Positions 14,548 through 22,304 of a stretch of DNA of 45,477 nt are shown here, in pieces. This DNA comes from Anaerolineae bacterium UTCFX2. GTDB taxonomy: Bacteria > Chloroflexota > Anaerolineae > Anaerolineales > UBA4823. The DNA lies in the NCBI GenBank assembly GCA_002050125.1, contig MWTA01000055.1, positions 1 to 45,477 on the forward strand, written 5' to 3'. A program made the position numbers and the translations under genes. The notes below the pieces were generated by a model. The model did not search any database. It was not told the DNA's origin and saw only the letters and a program-made list of their open reading frames with translations. The number at the start of each line of letters is the position of its first letter. Positions within the stretch are counted from its first letter, which is position 1.

Positions 14548-15912
14548 ATGGTCTCTAACGAAAATGAGCTGAGTGAGAGAGAGCTTGAGATTTTACGGCT
14601 GCTCGCAACGGGGGCAAGCAATAAAGAAATTGCACAAAAGCTCTTTATCAGCACCAACACAGTAAAGGTACATCTACGGAATATCTACAGCAAAATTGGG
14701 GTGAGCACGCGCACGGAAGCTGCCATGCACGCGGTAAATATTGGCGTTGTCGAGCGATATCAACTTCAAGACAGTAATCTCGACGGGTTCTCTGGCGGGA
14801 GCAGCGGGTTGGAATCGCTTTCCCCAGCCGATGAGCCACTAAAGCCGGGACTGGCGGGATTAATTCAAAAATTCGCCTCCAGACCCTGGACGCTGATAAC
14901 CCTGGCGCTAAGCCTCGCGGCGGCGGTCATTGTCCTCTTCGCGCTTATTAATGGAGGTCAAAAAAACTTACCCGAGAGCCAACCAACCGAAAGCAAAAGT
15001 ATCAGCGCCAACCAGGAACTTTGGAGTGTGAAAGCCAGCCTGCTCACGCCGCGCACCCAATTTGCGGTTGTGCCTTACAAGGACAAGTTGATAACGATTG
15101 CGGGTTTGAGTAAGGCGGGCGCCAGCGGCGTCACCGAACAATATGACATCCAGACGAATCAATGGGTGGCGCTGGCTGAAAAACCGGTCAAAGTCTCCGG
15201 GGTTCAAGGAGTCGTGATCGAAGACAGGGTGTACATTCCAGGTGGAAAACTGGACGACGGCACGCTGACGGATGTCCTTGAAATCTATGACATCCTAAGC
15301 AACTCCTGGATTCAGGGCGCGCAATTGCCCCTCGCAATCAGCGATTACGGGTTGGCGGCGATAGGTGGGGAAGTGTTCCTGCTGGGCGGCTGGGATGGAA
15401 ATGAAGTCGTGAAGTCGGTCTATGCCTATGACCCGGCATCAGACCGCTGGCAGCCGCGCGCACCTATGAGTGTGGCGCGCAGTCAATTCGGGGTGGTTCC
15501 GATAAATGGGAAAATCTATGTTTTTGGTGGGTATGACGGCAAAGATACGCTCGATACGACCGAGGTGTGTACCCCCGGGTTAGCCGGAAAACCGGATGCA
15601 TGGAATTCGGGCGCAGCGATGCCGGAGGGCGATTTCGGGATGGGCGCAACGAGCCTGCTCGATATTGCCTATATTGTTGGGGGCGCCAATCATTCCAATA
15701 AGACATTCCCGATACTGGTTTTTTATACCAACACCGGAGAATGGCAATCGATTGAGCTGCCGCCCGATTTCGAACTGGGTGCAGGAATGGGCGTCACCAG
15801 CCAGGGTCAGTATCTGTATTTAATGGGGGGCAGTCAAGGCGACACCATCCTTCGGAACTTTTACGTTTATAAAGCGCTGATTACCACCTCCCTTCCATTG
15901 ATTATTAAATAA
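14548..15912 (+). CDS. Membrane-tethered LuxR-type regulator with an external kelch propeller
   Basis: 454 residues. A LuxR/GerE DNA-binding domain occupies about 7-65 (LSERELEILRLLATGASNKE, recognition helix TNTVKVHLRNIYSK). A Gly/Ser-rich linker follows, then one hydrophobic helix at about 114-134 (TLITLALSLAAAVIVLFALI), then about six kelch-type blades (150-440) with repeated GG and W positions, for example VFLLGGWDGNEV and IYVFGGYDGKDT. The expected topology is DNA-binding domain inside and propeller outside. That is a one-component membrane regulator comparable in plan to ToxR or CadC, though unrelated in domains. The protein ends in SLPLIIK. The adjacent secreted repeat protein and lipoprotein are plausible targets or partners; that link is inferred. 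Confidence 0.85.
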   Translation: MVSNENELSERELEILRLLATGASNKEIAQKLFISTNTVKVHLRNIYSKIGVSTRTEAAMHAVNIGVVERYQLQDSNLDGFSGGSSGLESLSPADEPLKPGLAGLIQKFASRPWTLITLALSLAAAVIVLFALINGGQKNLPESQPTESKSISANQELWSVKASLLTPRTQFAVVPYKDKLITIAGLSKAGASGVTEQYDIQTNQWVALAEKPVKVSGVQGVVIEDRVYIPGGKLDDGTLTDVLEIYDILSNSWIQGAQLPLAISDYGLAAIGGEVFLLGGWDGNEVVKSVYAYDPASDRWQPRAPMSVARSQFGVVPINGKIYVFGGYDGKDTLDTTEVCTPGLAGKPDAWNSGAAMPEGDFGMGATSLLDIAYIVGGANHSNKTFPILVFYTNTGEWQSIELPPDFELGAGMGVTSQGQYLYLMGGSQGDTILRNFYVYKALITTSLPLIIK

Positions 15913-16021
15913 TGCACCCATACACACGCTTCCCCTGAAGAAGCGTAAAAAATACCCCAAATGGGTTATTCGAAACCCCTGGAAATGAACTACCAATGCC
16001 AACGGTAACACGATTGGGTTA

Positions 16022-16050
16022 TTGATCTGATTCGAGTGCTGACATAAAAT
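16022..16050 (+). promoter_or_regulatory. Promoter of the secreted repeat protein
   Basis: TTGATC (16022-16027) and TAAAAT (16045-16050) are 17 bases apart. Transcription would begin near 16057, leaving a leader of about 68 bases. The rest of the 15913-16124 gap holds a short hairpin near 15925-15945 with no T tail on this strand. Confidence 0.5.
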
Positions 16051-16124
16051 CACATTCAGAGGTAGTAGGTTTGAATCATTCGGATTAAACATAGCCTATC
16101 TTGATATTTTGAAAGGATGCCAAA

Positions 16125-17483
16125 ATGAAAAAACTAGTCACAATTCTGATCGTTTTTACCATGGCTGCCGCAATCGTTGGCATTGCGCAGGCTGCCCTCC
16201 CGGGCGGGCCGTTCAGTTATGCGTTCTACTTACAGAACCTGGACACGGTGAGCACCGCTCGCTGTTCGTACCAGTTCTATAACACCGTTGGCGGACTGCA
16301 ATACACCTCGCCTCAATTTGATATTCCGAAGGAAGACAATGTCGAGGTCTATGTGCCCGGGATCGGTGGGCTGACTTCTGGAACTTACTCTGTGGTCGCA
16401 AGCTGCGATAAGCAAGTTGCTGCGGTAGTCAACTTCAGCGATGCTGACAGCGGCGCCGCTCACAGGGGTATTTCGGATCCGGCGACTACCTGGTATGCCC
16501 CGGCTGTTTACGACAATTTCTATAATTTCTCCACAAACATGGTGGTTCAAAACGCCACTGCCTCGCCTATTAACATCACTGTTTACATCTATGCCCCGGG
16601 AAATGCCGTTCCTGTTAAGACACTAACCGCAAACAACGTGCCAGGTTATGCGTCGGTAGAATTTGACCAGGAAGGTCTGGCGGAGCTGCTTACGAACGTC
16701 TCCTACTCGGCGAAGATCGTGGGTACCGGAAACATTGCTCCAGTAGTCAATATTTATGGAAGACCTGCAAGCGCCGTTGCCCAGCAGCTTTACTCCTACA
16801 ACCCCTTCTCTGCTGGCGCTTTGAAATTCTATGCCCCCTTGATCATGAATAATTACTGGGGCTACAACACTGCATTGACCGTTCAGAACGTGGGTTCATC
16901 CACTGCCAGAGTGCAGATGACATACTCCAATGGGACGACTGCAATCGTCAAAATTCCGACGAACTCGTCTTATGAAAGATACTCCCCGCTTGTGGTTCCT
17001 GCCGGGAATACGCTCTATTCTGTAAAGATAGAAAGCATCACAGGCGACGGCGTTACTACGGCTCAACCTGTTGTCGCATTTGTCAACCAGTCGAACCCAA
17101 CCAATCGGGCATCTAGCTACACCGCTTTTGCGGCTGGATCGACCCGGGTTTATCTGCCAACCGTCTATAAACTGTTCTATCGCTACAATACCAGCGTAAC
17201 CTGCCAGAACGTCGGCGCCTCATCAGCGACAATGACCATCACCTATAAGGGACCTGGCGTAGGCGCGCCGACTACTTCCCCGGCAGTTGCAGCCGGAAAG
17301 ACGTGGGAATTCTACCAACTCACCGATCCATCACTTGCGTCTGTGCCATTGAACTGGAAGGGGTCGGCAGTGGTCTCCTCTGCTCAACCGATTGTCTGCG
17401 TTGTGAATGAAAATCAGAACCTGGCTCCGGAGATTAATCAGAGCAAAGACATGTTGTATACGTATGAAGGTGTCTCGCCCTAA
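16125..17483 (+). CDS. Secreted protein of four diverged ~110-residue repeats
   Basis: 452 residues with a clear signal peptide (MKKLVTILIVFTMAAAIVGI, cleavage after AQA near residue 24). The mature part consists of four diverged repeats starting near residues 28, 123, 234 and 341. Shared elements are an aromatic-x-Pro strand (WYAPAVYDNF, FYAPLIMNNY, VYLPTVYKLF), then xxNTxxxVQN (STNMVVQN, NTALTVQN, NTSVTCQN), and later a hydrophobic strand ending in Val-Asn (VVNFSD, VVNIYG, FVNQSN, VVNENQ). The predicted fold is all-beta. I do not recognise the family; a surface or extracellular structural or binding role is likely. There is no sortase signal or membrane anchor. The Shine-Dalgarno AAGGA lies eight bases before the ATG. 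Confidence 0.85.
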   Translation: MKKLVTILIVFTMAAAIVGIAQAALPGGPFSYAFYLQNLDTVSTARCSYQFYNTVGGLQYTSPQFDIPKEDNVEVYVPGIGGLTSGTYSVVASCDKQVAAVVNFSDADSGAAHRGISDPATTWYAPAVYDNFYNFSTNMVVQNATASPINITVYIYAPGNAVPVKTLTANNVPGYASVEFDQEGLAELLTNVSYSAKIVGTGNIAPVVNIYGRPASAVAQQLYSYNPFSAGALKFYAPLIMNNYWGYNTALTVQNVGSSTARVQMTYSNGTTAIVKIPTNSSYERYSPLVVPAGNTLYSVKIESITGDGVTTAQPVVAFVNQSNPTNRASSYTAFAAGSTRVYLPTVYKLFYRYNTSVTCQNVGASSATMTITYKGPGVGAPTTSPAVAAGKTWEFYQLTDPSLASVPLNWKGSAVVSSAQPIVCVVNENQNLAPEINQSKDMLYTYEGVSP

Positions 17484-17511
17484 TAAGCAATATCTCCAGA
17501 TGACATGATTT

Positions 17512-17554
17512 TTCGGGAGGTTGCTGGGGAAAGTCCAGTAACCTCCCGAATTTT
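17512..17554 (+). terminator. Strong hairpin between the repeat-protein and lipoprotein genes
   Basis: TTCGGGAGGTT (17512-17522) pairs perfectly with AACCTCCCGAA (17540-17550), with further GCTGG/CCAGT pairing inside, then TTTT. The Shine-Dalgarno of the next gene (GGAGAG) starts one base later. It can act as a terminator for the repeat-protein gene and limit expression of the lipoprotein. Confidence 0.75.
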
Positions 17555-17564
17555 GGAGAGACGA

Positions 17565-18140
17565 ATGGTCAATAAAAATGCGTATTTGCTGCTTATTCTG
17601 ATACTCTTTTTCGCGGCTTGCAGCCCATCTCCACAAACGCCGCAGATAACGAATCCTCCTGGCGCATCGCAAGAGACAGCAAATCCGATATTAAAACCGC
17701 TGGATTTTGGGGGGTATCCTTATCCGTTCACAGAAACAGAACCGCCCCTGCCCGAATATCTTCAAACACCGGTTCAGGTGCCTACGCCGAGCATGGACAA
17801 AGGGGTGGTGACCGGTTCGTTAAGAAACCTCGACGGCGGCGAGCCGCTGCAATTCCAAACTCTTTTTCTTGGGCAGAAAGTGTACTTGACGCCCGCGCCT
17901 GGCTATACCTATCACATTTTTCAAAACACATCGCCAAAGACTACCTCGGATATCAACGGCGATTTTGCCTTTGGAGATGTGCCGGAAGGCGAATACATCG
18001 TCATGGTCTGGACGCCGTTCGGGGCTTATGTCATTATGGAGAACGGAACGGAGTTAATGGTAAAGGTGAAACCCGGAAAGACGCTTGAACTGGGTGAACT
18101 GGACGCCGTTGACGTGATGAAACACACTGAAACTCCGTAG
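17565..18140 (+). CDS. Lipoprotein with a carboxypeptidase-regulatory-like domain
   Basis: 191 residues. A lipoprotein signal peptide ends in the lipobox FAAC (Cys about 19), followed by a Ser/Pro/Thr-rich spacer. From about 85 on, the protein resembles a small beta-sandwich of the carboxypeptidase-regulatory-like type (GVVTGSLRNLDGGEPL, later DINGDFAFGDVPEGEYIVMV). Such domains occur as surface modules that bind or hold other proteins. It would be anchored on the outer face of the cytoplasmic membrane. The ATG at 17565 follows GGAGAG at four bases; an earlier in-frame start would put the hairpin inside the gene. It probably shares transcripts with the repeat-protein gene. Confidence 0.78.
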   Translation: MVNKNAYLLLILILFFAACSPSPQTPQITNPPGASQETANPILKPLDFGGYPYPFTETEPPLPEYLQTPVQVPTPSMDKGVVTGSLRNLDGGEPLQFQTLFLGQKVYLTPAPGYTYHIFQNTSPKTTSDINGDFAFGDVPEGEYIVMVWTPFGAYVIMENGTELMVKVKPGKTLELGELDAVDVMKHTETP

Positions 18141-18162
18141 CTTAGACCGGGCAAACAGCATA

Positions 18163-19092
18163 TCAGCCGCTATCATGCTTTGCGTTTGATTTGCGGATCA
18201 TGTATGAACTGATCAAAGACCCTAAAAAACCCCAGATTGTATCCCCAAGCGCCAGAATAAGGCGCATCAAGATTGAAACCACAACCGCATTGGTTGTTGG
18301 CAAGTAGGGCTGCAACAATACCACAAGCGTGATATCTCTGATCCCCAAGCCGGCTGGCAGAAATATGATGAGGGCGCTGATGCAGCCGGCTGTCGCCCAG
18401 ATCCACGTCGCTCTAAACAGATCCAGCGCATTCGGGGATTGCAAACTGGGCGACGATAATATCAGAATAATTGCGCCACCCAAAACCCAGGCTGCGCCAT
18501 AAAGCAGAACCCAGGACAAACCTTCGAACAACCTTCGAAGGTTTGTTTTGGTTTTCGGCTGCCACTGGTACGCAAGATAGACTGCCAGCCCGATGATCAA
18601 CCCACAAAGCAGGATCAGCACAGGTGATGGCAGGTTTTGGATACCGGCGACGATCAACGAAACGCCAACCAATAATAAAATAAACCATTCCAGGAAACTG
18701 GCGGTGATGACCGCGCCGCTCGAGAGGTCCTCCGAATCAGCGTACATGCTGGTTCTGCCGACCCATTGCCAGACCCCCCCAGGCAGCCGCCTCAGCATCA
18801 AGAAGCGGGCGTAATATTGCAGGTCATCCCAGCCCAACCGGTGCTGGTCGGCAATCAGCCGGAGCCAAACGACAAACTGGAGCGAGTGTGAGATCAAGCA
18901 GAGCAAAAGCGAAATCAGGCTTGGAAGCCAGTAATCTTGCCAGGGGACTTCTCTGGCGCGATAGCCGCTGTAGATCAGCAGAGCAATCATATACACAAAC
19001 GCAGCGATGCTTAACACATAGCCGAACCATCGCCAGCGTTTTCTGATTTCTGTTATTCGATTAACCCAGGTTTGAGCGATGTTTTGAATCAA
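18163..19092 (-). CDS. Flippase-like membrane protein (lysylphosphatidylglycerol synthase TM-domain family)
   Basis: 309 residues with about eight predicted membrane helices (for example YVLSIAAFVYMIALLIYSG, LLVGVSLIVAG, LLCGLIIGLAVYLAY). The LPG-synthase TM-domain signature is suggested by RLPGGVWQWVGR in the middle and FLPAGLGIRDITLVVLL near the end. The domain is found alone beside glycosyltransferases in many surface-glycan clusters, where a role in lipid or glycolipid movement is proposed. It has no aminoacyl-transferase domain, so it is not a full MprF. It is the last gene of the minus-strand glycan cluster, nine bases after the methyltransferase gene. Confidence 0.8.
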   Translation of the reverse strand: MIQNIAQTWVNRITEIRKRWRWFGYVLSIAAFVYMIALLIYSGYRAREVPWQDYWLPSLISLLLCLISHSLQFVVWLRLIADQHRLGWDDLQYYARFLMLRRLPGGVWQWVGRTSMYADSEDLSSGAVITASFLEWFILLLVGVSLIVAGIQNLPSPVLILLCGLIIGLAVYLAYQWQPKTKTNLRRLFEGLSWVLLYGAAWVLGGAIILILSSPSLQSPNALDLFRATWIWATAGCISALIIFLPAGLGIRDITLVVLLQPYLPTTNAVVVSILMRLILALGDTIWGFLGSLISSYMIRKSNAKHDSG

Positions 19093-19101
19093 TTTACCAG
19101 C

Positions 19102-19995
19102 TTATCTCTTGGTCAAGACGTAGACGCTGATTGGACCGCGGTGTAATGCATAGGAAATCTGCCGGTACGGGTACAAGAGCATGGAAAGAAAAGGGTCCGC
19201 CGCAAGCACGATCTTCTTCTGGCTGGGGAAGCGCTGGATCAGGCTGAGTTGAAAAGTCCCTTTTCCTCCGATAAAGGTTTTGTCTTCAATTATCTTGAAA
19301 CCGGAGAGTTCACACAACTGCTGAATGTTTTCTTTATTAAAGAGAAAGAAATGCCGAGGCACATCCCAGCCGATCCAGGAGGCGGAGAAAAGATAACGGT
19401 CAAAACTCGTTAAATTTGGGATCGAAAAAACCAGTAGACCGTCTTCTTGCAGCAATTCATGGATCAATTGAAAAGCGCTGCGCGGGCTGGGCAAATGCTC
19501 CAGGACATCCCACAATGTAATCACCCGATAGCGTTCTGGATGCCCTGCGAGATTTTCAATCGATCCGGTCAGCACGTCCAGTCCATTCACCTCACGCGCA
19601 ATCTGTGCGGCTCGCTCCACCAGTTCAATCCCCTTCACCTGCCAGCCGCGGTTCCGGGCGCTCACTAAAAAATCGCCCGTCCCGCAACCGATGTCTAACA
19701 GTATGCCTGGGTTTCCTGCGTATTTTTCGATAAAGTCCAACCTCATGTTCATTGCCCGGCGCTGGTGCCAGCTCTGCAAACCAGAACTAGTTTCACCAGC
19801 CCGGGTAAAACATTCGTAATCTTCAGGATAAAAAGAGGCGATTGTCTCGGGCGAGGGGCGGTTGCGCAGATAAATCAATCCGCACGCGCGGCATTGCACG
19901 AGCAAGAATTCCTGCCCCGACACCCGGTCGATTCGTCTCAGGAAAGGTGAATACTCGGATGAACCGCAGAGATCGCAATGAGTGATTTCAATCAT
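19102..19995 (-). CDS. Zinc-binding class I SAM methyltransferase
   Basis: About 297 residues. The N-terminus has a four-cysteine knuckle (CDLCG and, about 30 residues on, CRACG), common in sugar methyltransferases of surface-glycan clusters. The Rossmann SAM-binding motif is LLDIGCGTGDFL, followed by the motif-II region LWDVLEHLPSP. It probably methylates a sugar or lipid-linked glycan; the exact substrate is unknown. The ATG at 19995 is chosen because the CDLCG knuckle follows closely; a TTG at 20010 is the alternative and has AAGG nearby. It lies within the minus-strand glycan cluster. Confidence 0.85.
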   Translation of the reverse strand: MIEITHCDLCGSSEYSPFLRRIDRVSGQEFLLVQCRACGLIYLRNRPSPETIASFYPEDYECFTRAGETSSGLQSWHQRRAMNMRLDFIEKYAGNPGILLDIGCGTGDFLVSARNRGWQVKGIELVERAAQIAREVNGLDVLTGSIENLAGHPERYRVITLWDVLEHLPSPRSAFQLIHELLQEDGLLVFSIPNLTSFDRYLFSASWIGWDVPRHFFLFNKENIQQLCELSGFKIIEDKTFIGGKGTFQLSLIQRFPSQKKIVLAADPFLSMLLYPYRQISYALHRGPISVYVLTKR

Positions 19996-20054
19996 GATTT
20001 CAGAAAGCAACGCCTTGGAAGGACAGGAAATCTACCCCAAGATTACGCCGTAAG

Positions 20055-22247
20055 TCAAATCTGGTCAGTGATCGTTGGAATCCCGCTCAGCGGCTTCTGC
20101 AGTCCCTCTTGCATGCCTTTGCGGAATTCGGGCCAATACTTCCAATTGCGTTTAACGACAAATTCGCGCACGATAATATAGCCAACATGGGCAAAAGACC
20201 ACAACCAGCCAGACTCTTTTCCGTGTCTGCGGTAGAAACGGATGATGCTAGCGCCGTAGGTTCGCCAAAACAACGGCGATTGTGGACCCTTGGTAGTTGT
20301 GGACACTTTATGCCACATGTGTGCTGATGGAACGTATAGGATATCCAGCCCATGGGCGCGGACACGTTCTGAAAAATCCCAGTCATCAAAAAGGAAAAAA
20401 TATCCAGGGTCGAAGAGACCCGCTTTTTCAAAAGCCTTTCTATGGATTAGCAGCCCACAGCTCGGAGCATATTCGATTGTCTCAATAAGATCAACCGGCG
20501 CGCGCCCTTTTCGGGTCATCAAGATGGCGGGCGGGAAACTGCGGTGAACCCCGCCGCTGGACCAAACTCGATCGTGGCTGCCATAGTAAAGCACTTTTGG
20601 CATCAAAATGCCCGCGTTCGGATGTTGTTCGCTGATCTCTAATAATTTGTCAAGAATATCGGGGGGAACGACCGTATCGTTGTTTAGCATGAGGATGAAG
20701 TCAGCCCCCGAATTTAACGCGCGTTGAAAACCGATGTTGTAGCCGGCTGGAACGCCCAGGTTCTGACCGTTTTCAATCACCTCTACACCAGGAAATTCAT
20801 TTCGAACGTTATGTACAGTGTCATCGCTCGACCCATTGTCTACCAGGATCACTTTATAAGGGGAATATTGCATCTGCAGCACCGAGGCCAGGCACTCTTG
20901 AGTGACCTCGTAGTGGTTGTAGGTGAGGATGACTACATAAACAAGCGGGTTCGTAGGTTGCTGTTCGGGTAAGATTTCAGTGGGCATTGGCTCTCTGCGG
21001 CTGGCTTTTAGGATGGCGTTGGTTACTTCAATCGCTGCGGCAAAATTATCGTCAACTTCCCGATGGCGGAATTCCGCGTTCCGCCCGACCAGATATAGAT
21101 TTTTATATCTTTCGACCTGATTTTGCGCATCTTTTAGCACATCATCGTATTCTTGATTGTACACCGGGTAAGCAAAGTTTTCGCGAACGACCAATGAATC
21201 TAAGATTTCATCTTTCTTCACCAGCTTGATCCGTGTGAGGTCGTCAATAACTTTTTGAGCGACATCCGGATGATACTGGGTCACCTCGGCGCAGATGACC
21301 GTGGTGTCCTCGGGAGTATCAACCGCGCTCATGTTTTTGAACTCCACCAACCGGTTTACGCTGACATCGCTGTCGGTAAAATAATGCCAATGGTTTTCGG
21401 ACACCAAGGGGCGGTTTATCCAGAGGTAGACTGCGTCGACTTTTTGAAAACTCAATTCCGGCTTGTGACCCAACATTCGGCAGGTGAGGCTCAAAGGCAA
21501 GGTTGACACGACAAAATCGACCGGCTCGTGATGTTCGACGCCATCTTGGATGTATCTGATCGCAGAAATCCGATCAGCGTCAGCCTCAAGCTTGGTTACC
21601 TGCGCTTCAAGTTTCACATGCTCTTGAATGTCGCGGTGAAGTTTCTCCGAGATCGTCCCATAACCGCCGTGAACGGGGTAATAAAAATACTGAAATTTTG
21701 TTTTGGAATTTTCCTTGAAATGATCCATCGGGCTGGCTAAACGGACTTTCTGTCGCGCCCAAAGAACCGAAATTTCTTCGCCCCGTATCCCAAATAATTT
21801 TTCGGTATAGGGCTGAAAAAAGAGTCGATATAGGGATTTCCCATAGCGCCTCAAGACGAAATTTTCGAAATTGGTGTCTTTCAAATTCTTCGGGCGGGCG
21901 AGGTAATCCCAGATAATCCCAATCTTTTCACGCACCGGCAGCCTAGCGATCAGTTCTATCGTATCCAGCGGGTCACTCATCCAATTCCCATGCAAGTAGA
22001 TCTGGCTGCGCCGGATGTGTCTGCCCATCGGGACCAGGCTTAACAGTTTTTGAAGCACGTTCTCGTCGGTGGTGAAGAGGCGATGCGCGGCAAAGTCGCA
22101 GTGAAAACCATGCCATTCAAAACTGCGCGCCAGACCGCCGATGTAGGGCTGTTTTTCGAGAACGAAGAAGTCCAGTTTATTCTGTTTGAGCAGCCAGCCC
22201 GAGCTCAACCCGGCGATGCCAGCGCCTAAAATTGCTACCCGTGTCAA
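20055..22247 (-). CDS. Fusion of an FAD-dependent oxidoreductase/mutase-like domain and a GT2 glycosyltransferase
   Basis: 730 residues in one uninterrupted frame. Residues 1 to about 420 form a flavoprotein of the amine-oxidase/UDP-galactopyranose-mutase-like superfamily: dinucleotide motif GAGIAGLSSG, then LEKQPYIGGLARSF and, near the C-terminal end of the domain, LYLVGRNAEFRHREVDDN. From about 430 a GT2 domain begins with VYVVILTYNHYEVTQ, then ILVDNGSSDDT and the metal-binding MLNNDT, like rhamnosyl- or galactofuranosyl-transferases. The fusion suggests that a sugar is modified (for example ring-contracted or oxidised) and then transferred. I cannot tell which sugar. Neighbours are two GT4 enzymes and a methyltransferase. 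Confidence 0.87.
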   Translation of the reverse strand: MTRVAILGAGIAGLSSGWLLKQNKLDFFVLEKQPYIGGLARSFEWHGFHCDFAAHRLFTTDENVLQKLLSLVPMGRHIRRSQIYLHGNWMSDPLDTIELIARLPVREKIGIIWDYLARPKNLKDTNFENFVLRRYGKSLYRLFFQPYTEKLFGIRGEEISVLWARQKVRLASPMDHFKENSKTKFQYFYYPVHGGYGTISEKLHRDIQEHVKLEAQVTKLEADADRISAIRYIQDGVEHHEPVDFVVSTLPLSLTCRMLGHKPELSFQKVDAVYLWINRPLVSENHWHYFTDSDVSVNRLVEFKNMSAVDTPEDTTVICAEVTQYHPDVAQKVIDDLTRIKLVKKDEILDSLVVRENFAYPVYNQEYDDVLKDAQNQVERYKNLYLVGRNAEFRHREVDDNFAAAIEVTNAILKASRREPMPTEILPEQQPTNPLVYVVILTYNHYEVTQECLASVLQMQYSPYKVILVDNGSSDDTVHNVRNEFPGVEVIENGQNLGVPAGYNIGFQRALNSGADFILMLNNDTVVPPDILDKLLEISEQHPNAGILMPKVLYYGSHDRVWSSGGVHRSFPPAILMTRKGRAPVDLIETIEYAPSCGLLIHRKAFEKAGLFDPGYFFLFDDWDFSERVRAHGLDILYVPSAHMWHKVSTTTKGPQSPLFWRTYGASIIRFYRRHGKESGWLWSFAHVGYIIVREFVVKRNWKYWPEFRKGMQEGLQKPLSGIPTITDQI

Positions 22248-22304
22248 AACGATTTTTCAACTCCGCTTATCTGAGGATTAATAACGCCAGTGATTTTACA
22301 CTGT

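Noticed and set aside
15920..15950. Hairpin ACGCTT/AAGCGT after the LuxR-kelch gene
   Set aside because: It is followed by A residues on the plus strand, so it is not an intrinsic terminator for that gene.
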